In this document: positions 26,169 to 37,600 of the stretch, in pieces | Layout of the letters: each line of letters starts with the position of its first letter | Numbering within the stretch: the stretch's first letter is position 1 | From: Mycobacterium botniense | GTDB lineage: Bacteria; Actinomycetota; Actinomycetes; Mycobacteriales; Mycobacteriaceae | DNA length: 64,000 nt | Assembly: GCF_010723305.1 (NCBI RefSeq) | Contig: NZ_BLKW01000002.1 | Location: 930,001 to 994,000 of the forward strand | Direction: 5' to 3' | The notes under the pieces: generated by a model | Databases searched by the model: none | What the model saw: the letters and a program-made list of their open reading frames with translations, nothing else | What the model was told of the DNA's origin: nothing | Made by a program: the position numbers and the translations under genes

Positions 26169-27077
26169 CTAGGTGCGGATCAAATATCCGTGGGGTGCGA
26201 ATGTCCAGCCGAATTTAGTTTCACGCTCCACGTCATGTGTGTAGTCATCCGGGAATTCTTGTTCGTATGCTTCGATGGCTTCATAGGGGCCCGGTCCCCA
26301 TCCCGGGAGGACGGGGTGCCCATTCAGAGTGGAGTCTTCGACTATGAGGTAGTCGCCGGCGGAGAGCAAGGGACGCAGTAGTTTCATCTCAGCCAGCACG
26401 TTATCCTTTGTGTGATCGCTATCCAGGATGGCGAAGATCTTTCCAGGGAAGTCGTTTTTGAGGCGTTGGATGTGTTCGGCAACAGCCGGGACGGTGGATC
26501 GCGATTCGACGAACACAATATCGGGATCACGCCGCGCCGCCGGCTCAAGGCGTTCATGGGTGATGTCCACGGAAAGCACCTTGAATGGTGCGCCGATCTG
26601 CCTCATGATATTGGCGAAAAAGAGCGCCGAGCCGCCGTGTGCCGTGCCGAACTCGATCACCAACGAGGGTTTCAGCTCAAACAGGATCTCCTGGTAATTC
26701 CACATGTCAGCGACAGATTTCCAGCAGTTGACCCCCATCCACGTGGTCTTCTTCCACACGAAGGTGTTGAAGTACCACTTGTGATATTCTTCGGATTCTG
26801 AGCCCGTCGGCTGGTAGGCATAAACAGCCACGGCAGCCCTCGCCAGCTTCTGTAGCGAATCTGCAAGTTTCCGTAACGACGTAACATTGGCTGCGGCAAC
26901 TCGAAGGATTCCGTTCTTGTCCTGAGAATTAGGAGACTTACGAGAATTCGCAGAATTCGGCCCGCAGGGCGCCTTGCCGCGGTTCGGCGCCAGGCGTATG
27001 CGCCCGGGCTTCTGCTCCGCATGGTCTCGACGCTGCCACCGCACCGCAGCATGGTAACAGCAGACACTGCCATCCAT
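26169..27077 (-). CDS. rhamnosyl O-methyltransferase, Rv2959c/CmcI family
   Basis: A 302-residue frame that closely follows Rv2959c, which methylates the rhamnose of phenolic glycolipids, and the Rmt rhamnosyl methyltransferases of GPL loci. Shared landmarks are EYHKWYFNTFVWKKTTWMG, MWNYQEILFEL, LVIEFGTAHGGSALFFANIM (SAM loop), KVLSVDITHERL, FAILDSDHTKDNVLAEM and VEDSTLNGHPVLPG. The N-terminal extension of roughly 60 residues has no counterpart in Rv2959c; the true start may be lower, and no well-placed ATG is seen. It is transcribed against its neighbours. Its presence says the final product carries methylated rhamnose or a similar deoxyhexose. Confidence 0.88.
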   Translation of the reverse strand: MDGSVCCYHAAVRWQRRDHAEQKPGRIRLAPNRGKAPCGPNSANSRKSPNSQDKNGILRVAAANVTSLRKLADSLQKLARAAVAVYAYQPTGSESEEYHKWYFNTFVWKKTTWMGVNCWKSVADMWNYQEILFELKPSLVIEFGTAHGGSALFFANIMRQIGAPFKVLSVDITHERLEPAARRDPDIVFVESRSTVPAVAEHIQRLKNDFPGKIFAILDSDHTKDNVLAEMKLLRPLLSAGDYLIVEDSTLNGHPVLPGWGPGPYEAIEAYEQEFPDDYTHDVERETKFGWTFAPHGYLIRT

Positions 27078-27298
27078 CGGCGTCGCGGCTGGCCTCGGCG
27101 CTCGCTGCGCTGCTCGGTCAGATAGCGGGGATCGTGGGGCTCTCCCGCGCCCGTTGGCGGTCGCTTACCGAAAACTTCTGGATACCCGGTCGATAGCGCA
27201 GATGTCGGGTTATGCTGCCGGGCACCCGAGCCGGCAGGTGGATACTGCCGCCGGCATTTCGGAATAAGCGCACGGACAGTGAAAGGCCAGGCTCCGCG

Positions 27299-28567
27299 AT
27301 GATATTTGCGCTGGCATGCTGGGGAAGTCGCGGCGATGTCGAGCCTTGCGTCGCGGTCGGTCGTGAACTGTTGCGCCGCGGGCACGAGGTGCATGTCGCC
27401 GTCCCGCCCGACCTGGTCGACTTCGCCACGGCGGCCGGACCTGCGACGGTGCCGTTCGGACCTGAGACGCGGGCCGTTTTAGACGCGCATCGCAATTTTT
27501 GGACGTGTTTCTTCCGTAATCCCTGGAGGATCCGGGAGCTGACCAGGTCGCGACGCGATGTCGCGCAGCCCATTCTGCGGTGTTGGAGGGAAATGAGCGC
27601 CACGCTGATGACGCTGGCCGACGGGGCCGACCTCCTCTTCACCGGCGTGAATTTCGAAGACGCCGCCGCCAATGTCGCGGAATATTACGACATTCCGTTG
27701 GCCACGCTGCATTACTTTCCACTGCGGCCCAATAGCCAGGTCCTGCCCTTCTTGCCGTCGCCGGTGGGCCGCTCCGCAGTGGCGGCGTTTTGGTGGCTGT
27801 CGTGGCGGGGGACGAAGAAGGCCGAGGACGCGCAGCGCCGTGAACTGGGCCTGCCGAAGGCCACATGCCCCGCGCCGCGGCGGATCACCGAGCGTGGTTC
27901 GCTGGAAATCCAGGCCTACGACGAGGCGTGTTTTCCCGGGCTGGCCGCCGAATGGGCGAAATGGGATGGCCAGCGCCCCTTTGTCGGCACGCTGACGCTG
28001 AACTTGCCGACGGACGCCGACCAGGAGGTCGCCGCGTGGATCGCCGCGGGCACGCCGCCGATTTTCTTCGGGTTTGGCAGCATACCGGTCGAATCCCCGA
28101 CCGACACGCTCGCCATGATCAGCTCGGCGTGCGCGCGGTTAGGTGAGCGGGCGCTGGTTGGCGCCGCTGGGACTGATTTCGGCCACCTCCCCCGGTTCGA
28201 GCACGTCAAGGTGGTGGGTGCGATCAATTACGCGGCGATCTTTCCCACGTGCCGCGCGCTCGTGCATCACGGCGGCTCGAGCACCACGCCTATTGGGCTT
28301 CGGGCCGGAGTCCCTCAGCTGATCCTTTACTGGGATCTCGTTCACGCGATCTATGGCGCTGCGGTCAAACGACTGCAGGTGGGCACCGCCCGGCGTTTCT
28401 CGACTGCGACCGAAAAAACGCTGGTGGCGGACCTGCGGAAAATCCTGGCGCCCCCCTACCGCACCCGGGCCCGCGAGATCGCCACCCGGATCACCCCACC
28501 CGCGGAGAGCGTCGCGGCTGCTGCTGATCTGGTGGAAGATTTCGCGCGGCAGCGGCGGGTTGGCTGA
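27299..28567 (+). CDS. GT1 glycosyltransferase, GPL Gtf/Rv1524/Rv2962c-like
   Basis: A protein of 422 residues from the ATG at 27299 (MIFALACWGSRGDVEPCVA), chosen because the frame 29 codons upstream has no such domain start. The N-terminal acceptor lobe has GSRGDVEPCVAVGRELLRRGHEV. The C-terminal donor lobe has FGFGSIPVESPTDT and ALVHHGGSSTTPIGLRAGVPQ, the UDP/dTDP-sugar-binding motif of GT1 enzymes. Mycobacterial relatives add deoxysugars to GPL or phenolic glycolipids. Only one such GT1 gene lies in the cluster, so other sugars must be added by the GT2 fusion at 59196 or by genes outside the window. Confidence 0.88.
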   Translation: MIFALACWGSRGDVEPCVAVGRELLRRGHEVHVAVPPDLVDFATAAGPATVPFGPETRAVLDAHRNFWTCFFRNPWRIRELTRSRRDVAQPILRCWREMSATLMTLADGADLLFTGVNFEDAAANVAEYYDIPLATLHYFPLRPNSQVLPFLPSPVGRSAVAAFWWLSWRGTKKAEDAQRRELGLPKATCPAPRRITERGSLEIQAYDEACFPGLAAEWAKWDGQRPFVGTLTLNLPTDADQEVAAWIAAGTPPIFFGFGSIPVESPTDTLAMISSACARLGERALVGAAGTDFGHLPRFEHVKVVGAINYAAIFPTCRALVHHGGSSTTPIGLRAGVPQLILYWDLVHAIYGAAVKRLQVGTARRFSTATEKTLVADLRKILAPPYRTRAREIATRITPPAESVAAAADLVEDFARQRRVG

Positions 28568-28838
28568 CTGGCGACACCGGAGCTCGTTACCCCACCGCGC
28601 GCGTTCGTTAGGGGCGTTAATCCGCGGGAGCGTCGTGCGTCGCACACGTCATCTGCTGCAAAAATCCTGCAGCTGGCCGGTATTGAAACGGCAACGCCAG
28701 AGCTGGCGCCGCCGGCCACTATTGAGCTGTGACAGAGGTCACAGTCGGAGGCATTTTGACCCTGGACCGATCCTGTTGACCTCCAGTATGGTCTAGAACT
28801 TGTTCCACTCATGTTGAACGGGCGGTTATGGAGACGCG

Positions 28839-29066
28839 GTGAGCATCGATCCGTTCGATGATGACAATGGCACGTTTTTCGTCTTAGTAAACGGCGACGA
28901 GCAACATAGCCTGTGGCCGGCCTTTGCCGACGTTCCAGCGGGCTGGCGAGTGGTGTACGGCGAAGCGGGCCGCGCCGCATGCCTGGACTACATCGATCAG
29001 AACTGGCCCGATATACGCCCGAAGCGTCTGCGCGAGAGCCTGGCCGAGGCCCGGGCTTCTGAATAG
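28839..29066 (+). CDS. mbtH: MbtH-like protein, NRPS adenylation partner
   Basis: A protein of 75 residues with GTG start. It carries the MbtH signature: [38 protein letters not shown] and IRPKRL. MbtH proteins bind and activate NRPS adenylation domains. It ends only 27 bases before the NRPS ATG, a typical arrangement of GPL and siderophore loci. Upstream 270 bases (28568-28838) hold no gene and must carry the operon promoter. Confidence 0.95.
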   Translation: MSIDPFDDDNGTFFVLVNGDEQHSLWPAFADVPAGWRVVYGEAGRAACLDYIDQNWPDIRPKRLRESLAEARASE

Positions 29067-29093
29067 GTGACGTGTTTGAGGTCAGGGAGTCCG

Positions 29094-32000
29094 ATGGAAC
29101 TGAACGATCGCGCACTTCCGCTGACGAGGGGACAGCTGGACATATGGTTGGCGCAGGAGACAGGTCACTCCGGGACAGAGTGGCAGATCGGCCTTTTGGT
29201 GCGAATCGAGGGCGCGCTAGAACGTGATGCCCTCGAATGGGCGATCCGCCGAGTGATGCAAGAGGCTGAACCGGTCCGGGTTTCCTGTTTCGAGGTAGAC
29301 GGCCAGGTTTACCAACGAGCGGTCGATTATCCGAATATCGAACTGGATTTTTATGACGTGAGCTGCTTGGCCGATCCCGTGCAGGAAGCGCAGGAGATAG
29401 CATTATCGATCCAGCGCACGCCAATGCCGTTCACCGGCCCGCTGTTCAAATATGCATTGTTTCGGACGCGGCCCGATGAATACTATCTATTCGGATGCTA
29501 CCATCATATAGTCATTGACGCGGCTGGTATCGGGTTGGTGGGCAATCGGATTGCCGCTGTCTATTCTGCAATTATTTCCGGAGAACCGATCCCGCCCGCC
29601 TTCTTTGGCTCATTGCAGGACCTGGTCGACTGCGAATTAGAATACGAAGCGTCCCAGGATTATCGCGACGATGAGGCTTATTGGACGGGGAATCTTCCAG
29701 CGGAAAGCAACCTGACTTCCGGGTCGCTGCAGGCTGTCGATGGGCACGATCCGAATTGGCGTTCAGCGCCAGTGCGATTGGACCCTGCGGTGCTTCGCCG
29801 AGTACACGAGTTGGCCGACATGTGGAATATGCCTCGGTCGTCGGTCATCACCGCCGCGTGTGCCCTTGTGGTTCGTGGGTGGTGCGCTGAGGGCTCCGAA
29901 GTGGTGCTCGACTTCCCAGTCAGCAGGCGAGTACGTCCGGAATCAAAGAGACTGCCCGGGATGGTTGCCGGAGTCGTGCCGCTGGTATTGAGGGTCTCTG
30001 CGGCATCTACGGTTGCCGGTTTTTGCGACCATGTTCACACGCGAATCCGGGAAGCGTTGCAGCATCAAAGATTTCCAGTGCAGGCCCTCGAGCGCAAAGT
30101 CCACCCCCGTGGTCCAGGGCAGTCGGTCGATAGAGTCGTCGTTGATTTCTTCCCCACCTCATTCTCGCTGGACTTCGGCGGTATCGCGGCGTCGGCGTCA
30201 ATGACCAATTCCGGTCTGGTGGGCGGCTTTGGGTTGATCTTTTCGGGTGTCGGTGACGAGCTGTTTCTCACCACGTTGGGTGCCGGGCAGCTGTTTTCGA
30301 ATTTTGACGTCACCGATGTGGCATCGCGGTTGCAGCGGGTGTTGGTGGCGATGACGGCGGATCCGGGTCGGCGGTTGTCGTCGATTGAGGTGCTGGATGG
30401 GGGGGAGCGTGCCCGTTTGGAGGGGTGGGGTAATCGGGCGATTCTGACCCGGCCCTCACCGGTGCTGGATTCGATTCCGGGGTTGTTCGCCGCGCAGGTG
30501 GCGCGTGTGCCTGAGGCGGTGGCGCTTAGTTGTGGGGGCCAGTCGATGACCTACCGCCAGCTGGAGGAGGCGGCGAACCGGTTGGCGCGGGTGCTGTGTG
30601 GTTATGGGGCGGGCCCGGGTGAGTGTGTGGCGGTGCTGATGGAGGCTCCGCGCAGGCGGTGGTGGCGATTTTGGCGGTGCTGAAAACCGGGGCGGCCTAT
30701 GTGCCCATTGATGCGGGGGTGCCGGCGACGCGGATACGGTTCATGCTCGGTGACGCCGCGCCGATCGCGGTGGTGACCACCGGGGCGCTGGCCGGGCGGG
30801 TCGAAGGCTGTGATCTGCGGGTCATCGATGTCGATGACCCGGCGGTGCGCACCCAACCCGGCACCGCGCTGCCCGCCCCGGCCCCCGACAATATCGCCTA
30901 CATCATTTACACCTCGGGCACCACCGGGGCGCCTAAAGGGTGGCGGTCCCGCATGCGAATGTGGCCCGGCTGCTGGCGGTGCTGGACCGCGAGATGGGTT
31001 TGGGTGGGGGGCGGGTGTGGTCGCAGTGTCATTCGTTGGCGTTTGATTTTTCGGTGTGGGAGATTTTCGGGGCGCTGCTTTATGGTGGGCGGTTGGTGGT
31101 GGTGCCCGAGTCGGTGGCGCGGTCACCAGAGGATTTCCACGCCCTGCTGGTTAAAGAGCGGGTCAGTGTTTTAAGTCAGACCCCGTCGGCGTTTTATGCG
31201 TTACAAACCGCTGACGTGTTATCAGCTGAGCTGGGGCGCCAACTTGTGTTGGAGGCTGTGGTGTTCGGTGGGGAGGCGCTGGACCCGCAGCGGCTGCGCA
31301 CCTGGCTGGATAACCATCCCGGGTCACCGCGGCTGTTGAACTTGTACGGCATCACCGAGACGACGGTGCATGCGTCGTTTCGGGAGATCGGCGGCGGTGA
31401 TGTTGATAGCGCGGTCAGCCCGATCGGGTGCCGTTGGCGCATTTGGGTTTTTTCGTGCTCGATGGGTGGTTGCGGCCGGTGCCGGTGGGTGTGGTGGGGG
31501 AATTGTATGTGGCCGGCCAAGGCGTCGCTGTCGGGTATGTCGGGCGGGCGGGGTTGACGGGGTCGCGGTTTGTGGCGTGCCCGTTTGGGGGCCCGGGTGC
31601 GCGCATGTATCGCACCGGGGATTTGGTGCGCTGGGGGGCCGATGGGCAGCTGCATTATCTGGGGCGCGCGGATGCGCAGGTCAAAATCCGCGGGTATCGC
31701 ATCGAGTTGGGTGAGGTGCAGGCGGCGTTGAATGCGCTGCCGGGGGTGGGGCAGGCGGTGGTGATCGCCCGCGAGGACCGTCCCGGGGATAAGCGGCTGG
31801 TGGGGTATGTGACCGGTGCGGTTGAGCCGGCCGCGGTGCGCGCGGCGTTGGCTGAGCGGCTGCCGGGGTATATGGTGCCGGCCGCGGTGGTGGTGTTAGC
31901 GGCGCTGCCGTTGACGGTTAACGGCAAACTCGACACCCGGGCCCTGCCGGCCCCGGAGTATCAAGACGCGGATCGTTACCGCGCCCCCACCGACGCGGTG

Positions 32001-33652
32001 GAAGAGATTTTGGCCGGGATCTACGCCCAGGTGCTGGGTTTGCCGCGGGTGGGGGTCGACGACTCGTTTTTCGAACTGGGTGGGGACAGTATTTTGTCGA
32101 TGCAGGTGGTGGCGCGGGCCCGCGCCGCCGGGGTGGTGTGCCGGCCGCGCGATATTTTCGTGGAGCAGACCGTGGCCCGGCTGGCCCGGGTGGCCAAGGT
32201 GGCTGACACTGCAGTCGATGTGGTCGATGAGGGTATCGGCCCGGTGGTGGCCACCCCGATCATGTGCTGGCTGCAGGGTATGGCGGGCCCGGTGGAGCAG
32301 TTCAACCAGACGATGCTGCTGCAGGCCCCGGTGGGGGTGAGCCAGGCCGATGTGGTGGTGTTGTTGCAGACGCTGCTGGATCGGCATGCCATGTTGCGGC
32401 TGCGTGTCGATGATGACGGCGCGGGGGGGTGGTCGCTTCGGGTGCGTGAGGCCGGGGCGGTGGATGCGCGCGGGTGCCTGCACACAGTGGATGCGTTGTC
32501 TTATGAGGCGTTGATACAGGCGCGGTCACGGCTGAACCCGGCGGCCGGGGTGATGCTTAGCGCGCTGTGGGTGGCCTCGGCGGGCCAGTTAGTGGTGATC
32601 ATCCACCATCTGGCCGTCGATGGGGTGTCGTGGCGGATCCTGGTGGAAGACCTCAACATCGCCTGGGCCCAGCATCGCGGTGGGCAGCAGGTGGTGTTGC
32701 CGCCCACCGGGACATCATTTGCCCGCTGGGCGGCGCTGCTGGCTGAGCATGCCCACCGCCCCGATGTGGTCCAACACGCCCACACGTGGCGGCGGTGGTG
32801 GCGGTCCCGCCCGCGCTGCCGGCGGCCTGCCCCGAAAAAGATAACTACCTGACCGCCGGGTACTTGTCGGTGTTGTTGGATGGTGAGACCACCCAGATGC
32901 TTGTGGGTGAGGTGCCGGCGGCGTTTCATACCGGGATACACGACATTTTGTTGATCGCGTTCGCCTTGGCGTGGGCGGAGTTTTTGGGTGTGGGTGACGC
33001 GCCGATCGGTATCGACGTGGAGGGCCACGGTCGCCAAGAGGAACTGGGCGCCGATGTGGACCTGTCGCGCACGGTGGGGTGGTTCACCACCAAATACCCG
33101 GTGGCCTTGGCGGTGGGGGGGCTGGACTGGGCGCAGGTGCGCGCCGGTGAGCCGGCGCTGGGGGCGGTGATCAAAAACGCTAAAGAGCAGCTGCGGGCCC
33201 TGCCGGATCCGTTGAGCTATGGTGTGCTGCGCTATTTAAACCCCGAGGTGGATTTAGGTGGGCCCGACCCGGTGATCGGGTTTAACTATCTGGGGCGTGT
33301 GGGCGCGACGGTGGGCGACGTGTCCGCTGAGGGGTGGCGCATCTGCCCGGACGGGTGGGCGGTCACCGCCGCGGTCGCGGCGATCCCGTTGCCGCTGGCG
33401 CACACGGTGGAACTCAACGCCGGCACCGTCGAAACCGACACCGGCCCACGCCTGCACGCCGGCTGGAAGTGGGCGTCCTCGGTGCTTAACCAAGACCAAG
33501 CCAACCGGTTAAGCCAGTTATGGTTTGACGCCCTAACCGGTATCTGTGCGCATGTGCGCCGCGGTGGGGGCGGGTTAACCCCCTCCGACATCGCTGCCCG
33601 GCTCAGCCAGCTGCAAATCGACGAGCTTCAGCAGCACTATGCGAATCGCTGA
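29094..33652 (+). CDS. NRPS, module 1: C(starter)-A-PCP-E (frameshifted)
   Basis: After restoring four single-base losses the frame is about 1,520 residues. C domain: residues 5-430, HHIVIDA where HHxxxDG is usual. A domain at about 30440-31950: pocket D-F-W-S-V-G-L-V-H-K, close to the Thr code. [12 protein letters not shown]. Epimerization domain at about 32240-33640: HHLAVDG. The product would be an acylated D-threonine-like residue. The breaks lie at about 30644, 30940, 31428 and 32793; each lacks one base that is present in the sister copy at 41.5-43.7 kb, so errors are likely. ATG at 29094 has CAGGGA before it. The next NRPS starts inside its last codons. Confidence 0.9.
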
Positions 33653-34620
33653 TGTTTTGCCGTTGACCCCCCTACAACAGGGGCTGCTGTTTCACGCCAG
33701 CACCACACACACCAGCGATGACGTGTATGCGGTGCAACTCGATATCACGTTAACGGGCCGGCTTGACCCAAACCGGCTGCGTGACGCGGTGCACACGGTG
33801 CTCACCCGCCATCCCCACCTGCTGGCCCGCTTCTCCGACAAATTCGAAGAACCGGTGCAAATCATCCCGGCTGATCCGGTGGTGCCCTGGCGGTATGCCG
33901 AACTGGACCCCAGCACCGAGGTCGAAGAACAGGTTCAGCGGATCTGGGCCGATGAACGCGCCGCGGTGGGCAACCTCGCCGACCAACCGCCTTTCCGGGC
34001 CGCTTTACTGCGCACCGCCGAGCACCAGCACCGGTTTGCGCTGACCAACCACCACATCGTGCTCGACGGCTGGTCGCTGCCGATCCTGCTGCGTGAAATA
34101 TTCGCCAGCTACTACGGGCAGCGGCTGCCTGCGGCCCCCTCCTACCGCAGCTTTGTGACCTGGCTGGCGGGTCGTGACCGTGACACCGCCCGCGCGATCT
34201 GGCGGGAGGTGTTCACCGGTTTTGACACCCCACCTTGGTGGGAGCCCCCGACCGGTGGGGGCTGGGGCGGCGCGACGTTACCTCCTTTCGGGTGCCCGAA
34301 CACCTCACCCAGGCCCTGGGTGAACTGGCGCGCTGCTGCCACACCACCATCAGCACCGTGCTGCAAGGCGCCTTCGCCCAACTGCTGATGGGACTGACCG
34401 GCCGCCACGACATCGCCTTCGGCACCACGGTTTCGGGGCGCTCGGCCGAGGTGGACGGCGTGGACTCGATGGTGGGCCTGTTAATCAACACAGTGCCGGT
34501 GCGGGCCAGCCTCACCCCCACAACCACCACCGCTGACCTGCTTCACCAGCTGCAAACCACCCACAACCACACCCTCGAACACCAACACCTCGCACTCAGC
34601 GACATCCACCGCATCACCGG
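30326..34620 (+). repeat. NRPS block X, copy 1 (A-PCP-E-C)
   Basis: Nearly identical at base level to 41200-45498. The offset between the copies is 10,874 at the left and 10,878 at the right, which equals the net four bases missing in this copy. Differences are few: one segment near 32840-32870 and one junction at 33638-33644. Confidence 0.9.
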
Positions 34621-37600
34621 CCACGACCACCTGTTCGACACTTTTTTCGTCTACGAGAACTACCCCATCGACACCACCGCGTTAACTGGTATCGACGGGT
34701 TAGCCATCACCAAGCTCACCAACCGCGAATACAACCACTACCCGCTTGCCATCCAGGCCCTGCCCGGCCCCGAACTCGGTCTTCGCGTCGAATTCGACAC
34801 TGATGTGTTTGACGCCGCCACCATCCAAACCCTCATCGAGCGGCTGCAACGACTGCTGACCGCCATGACCACCAACCCACACCAACCACTGTCATCCATC
34901 GACGTACTAGACCACACCGAACACACCCACCTCGACACATGGGGCAACCGGGCGATTCTGACCCGGCCCTCACCGGTGCTGGATTCGATTCCGGGGTTGT
35001 TCGCCGCGCAGGTGGCGCGTGTGCCTGAGGCGGTGGCGCTTAGTTGTGGGGGCCAGTCGATGACCTACCGCCAGCTGGAGGAGGCGGCGAACCGGTTGGC
35101 GCGGGTGCTGTGTGGTTATGGGGCGGGCCCGGGTGAGTGTGTGGCGGTGCTGATGGAGCGCTCCGCGCAGGCGGTGGTGGCGATTTTGGCGGTGCTGAAA
35201 ACCGGGGCGGCCTATGTGCCCATTGATGCGGGGGTGCCGGCGACGCGGATACGGTTCATGCTCGGTGACGCCGCGCCGATCGCGGTGGTGACCACCGGGG
35301 CGCTGGCCGGGCGGGTCGAAGGCTGTGATCTGCGGGTCATCGATGTCGATGACCCGGCGGTGCGCACCCAACCCGGCACCGCGCTGCCCGCCCCGGCCCC
35401 CGACAATATCGCCTACATCATTTACACCTCGGGCACCACCGGGGTGCCTAAAGGGGTGGCCATCGCCCACCACAACGTGACCCGGCTGCTGGCGGCACTC
35501 GAGACCGAGCTACCCCCGGAGCAGGTGTGGTCGCAGTGGCATTCGTTGGCGTTTGACGTGTCAGTGTGCGAAATGTGGGGCGCGCTGCTTTATGGTGGGC
35601 GGTTGGTGGTGGTGCCCGAGTCGGTGGCGCGTTCCCCAGAGGATTTCCACGCCCTGCTGGTTAAAGAGCGGGTCAGTGTTTTAAGTCAGACCCCGTCGGC
35701 GTTTTATGCGTTACAAACCGCTGACGTGTTATCAGCTGAGCTGGGGCGCCAACTTGTGTTGGAGGCTGTGGTGTTCGCCGGGGAGGCGCTGGACCCGCAG
35801 CGGCTGCGCACCTGGCTGGATAACCATCCCGGGTCACCGCGGCTGTTGAACTTGTACGGCACCACCGAGACGACGGTGCATGCGTCGTTTCGGGAGATCG
35901 GCGGCGGTGATGTTGATAGCGCGGTCAGCCCGATCGGGGTGCCGTTGGCGCATTTGGGTTTTTTCGTGCTCGATGGGTGGTTGCGGCCGGTGCCGGTGGG
36001 TGTGGTGGGGGAATTGTATGTGGCCGGCGCCGGGGTGGGGTATGGGTATTGGCGGCGGGCGGGGTTGACGGGGTCGCGGTTTGTGGCGTGCCCGTTTGGG
36101 GGCCCGGGTGCGCGCATGTATCGCACCGGGGATTTGGTGCGCTGGGGGGCCGATGGGCAGCTGCATTATCTGGGGCGCGCGGATGCGCAGGTCAAAATCC
36201 GCGGGTATCGCATCGAGTTGGGTGAGGTGCAGGCGGCGTTGAATGCGCTGCCGGGGGTGGGGCAGGCGGTGGTGATCGCCCGCGAGGACCGTCCCGGGGA
36301 TAAGCGGCTGGTGGGGTATGTGACCGGTGCGGTTGAGCCGGCCGCGGTGCGCGCGGCGTTGGCTGAGCGGCTGCCGGGGTATATGGTGCCGGCCGCGGTG
36401 GTGGTGTTAGCGGCGCTGCCGTTGACGGTTAACGGCAAACTCGACACCCGGGCCCTGCCGGCCCCGGAGTATCAAGACGCGGATCGTTACCGCGCCCCCA
36501 CCGACGCGGTGGAAGAGATTTTGGCCGGGATCTACGCCCAGGTGCTGGGTTTGCCGCGGGTGGGGGTCGACGACTCGTTTTTCGAACTGGGTGGGGATTC
36601 GCTATCGGCGATGCGCCTGGTCGCCGCCGTCAACCGCGCCCTGGACGCCGCGATTTCGGTGCGCGCGGTGTTCGAGTCGCCCACAATCGCGCAGTTGGCG
36701 CCCCGAATCGGTGGGCATGAGCGCCGACTGGAACCGTTAGTGGCGGGTGAGCGACCCGCGGTGGTTCCATTGTCGTTCGCCCAAAGCCGGTTGTGGTTTA
36801 TCGACCAGTTGCAGGGCCCTCACCGATCTACAACCTCGCGGTGGCGTTGCGGCTGAGCGGGCACCTCGACACCGACGCGTTGGGTGCGGCGCTGGCCGAT
36901 GTGGTGGATCGCCAGGAAAGCCTGCGCACACTGTTCCCGGCGGTGGAGGGGGTCCCGCGGCAGCTGGTGGTGCCCGCCGACCAAGCCGATTTTGGGTGGG
37001 CCGTGGTGGATGCCAGCGGCTGGTCGCACACCCAGCTGAGGGAAACCATCGACACCGTGGCGCGTGACCCATTCGATTTGGCGACCGAGATTCCGCTGCG
37101 GGCACGGCTTTTCCGTGTCGGCGACGAGGAGCATGTGCTGGTGGCGGTGATGCATCACATCGCCGCCGATGGCTGGTCGATCATCCCGCTGGTGCATGAC
37201 TTGGGGGTGGCCTATGCCAGCCGGTGTGCGGGGCGGGCCCCCGACTGGGCTGATCTGGCGGTGCAGTATGTCGATTACACGCTCTGGCAGCGTGCGCAGC
37301 TAGGGGAGCTCAGCGATAGCCGCAGCCGCATCAGCGAGCAGTTGGCCTATTGGGAGGATGCCCTGGCCGGCATGCCCGAGCATTTGCAGCTGCCCACCGA
37401 TCGGCCCTACCCGCCGGTCGCTGATTACCACGGCGCCAGTGTGGCCGTCGACTGGCCCGCCGAGCTGCAGCAGCGGATTGCTCAGTTGGCCCGCGACCAC
37501 AACGCGACCAGCTTCATGGTGTTGCAGGCCGCCCTGACACTGCTGCTGTCACACCTGTGCGCCAGCACTGACGTGGCGGTGGGATTCCCCATCGCCGGGC

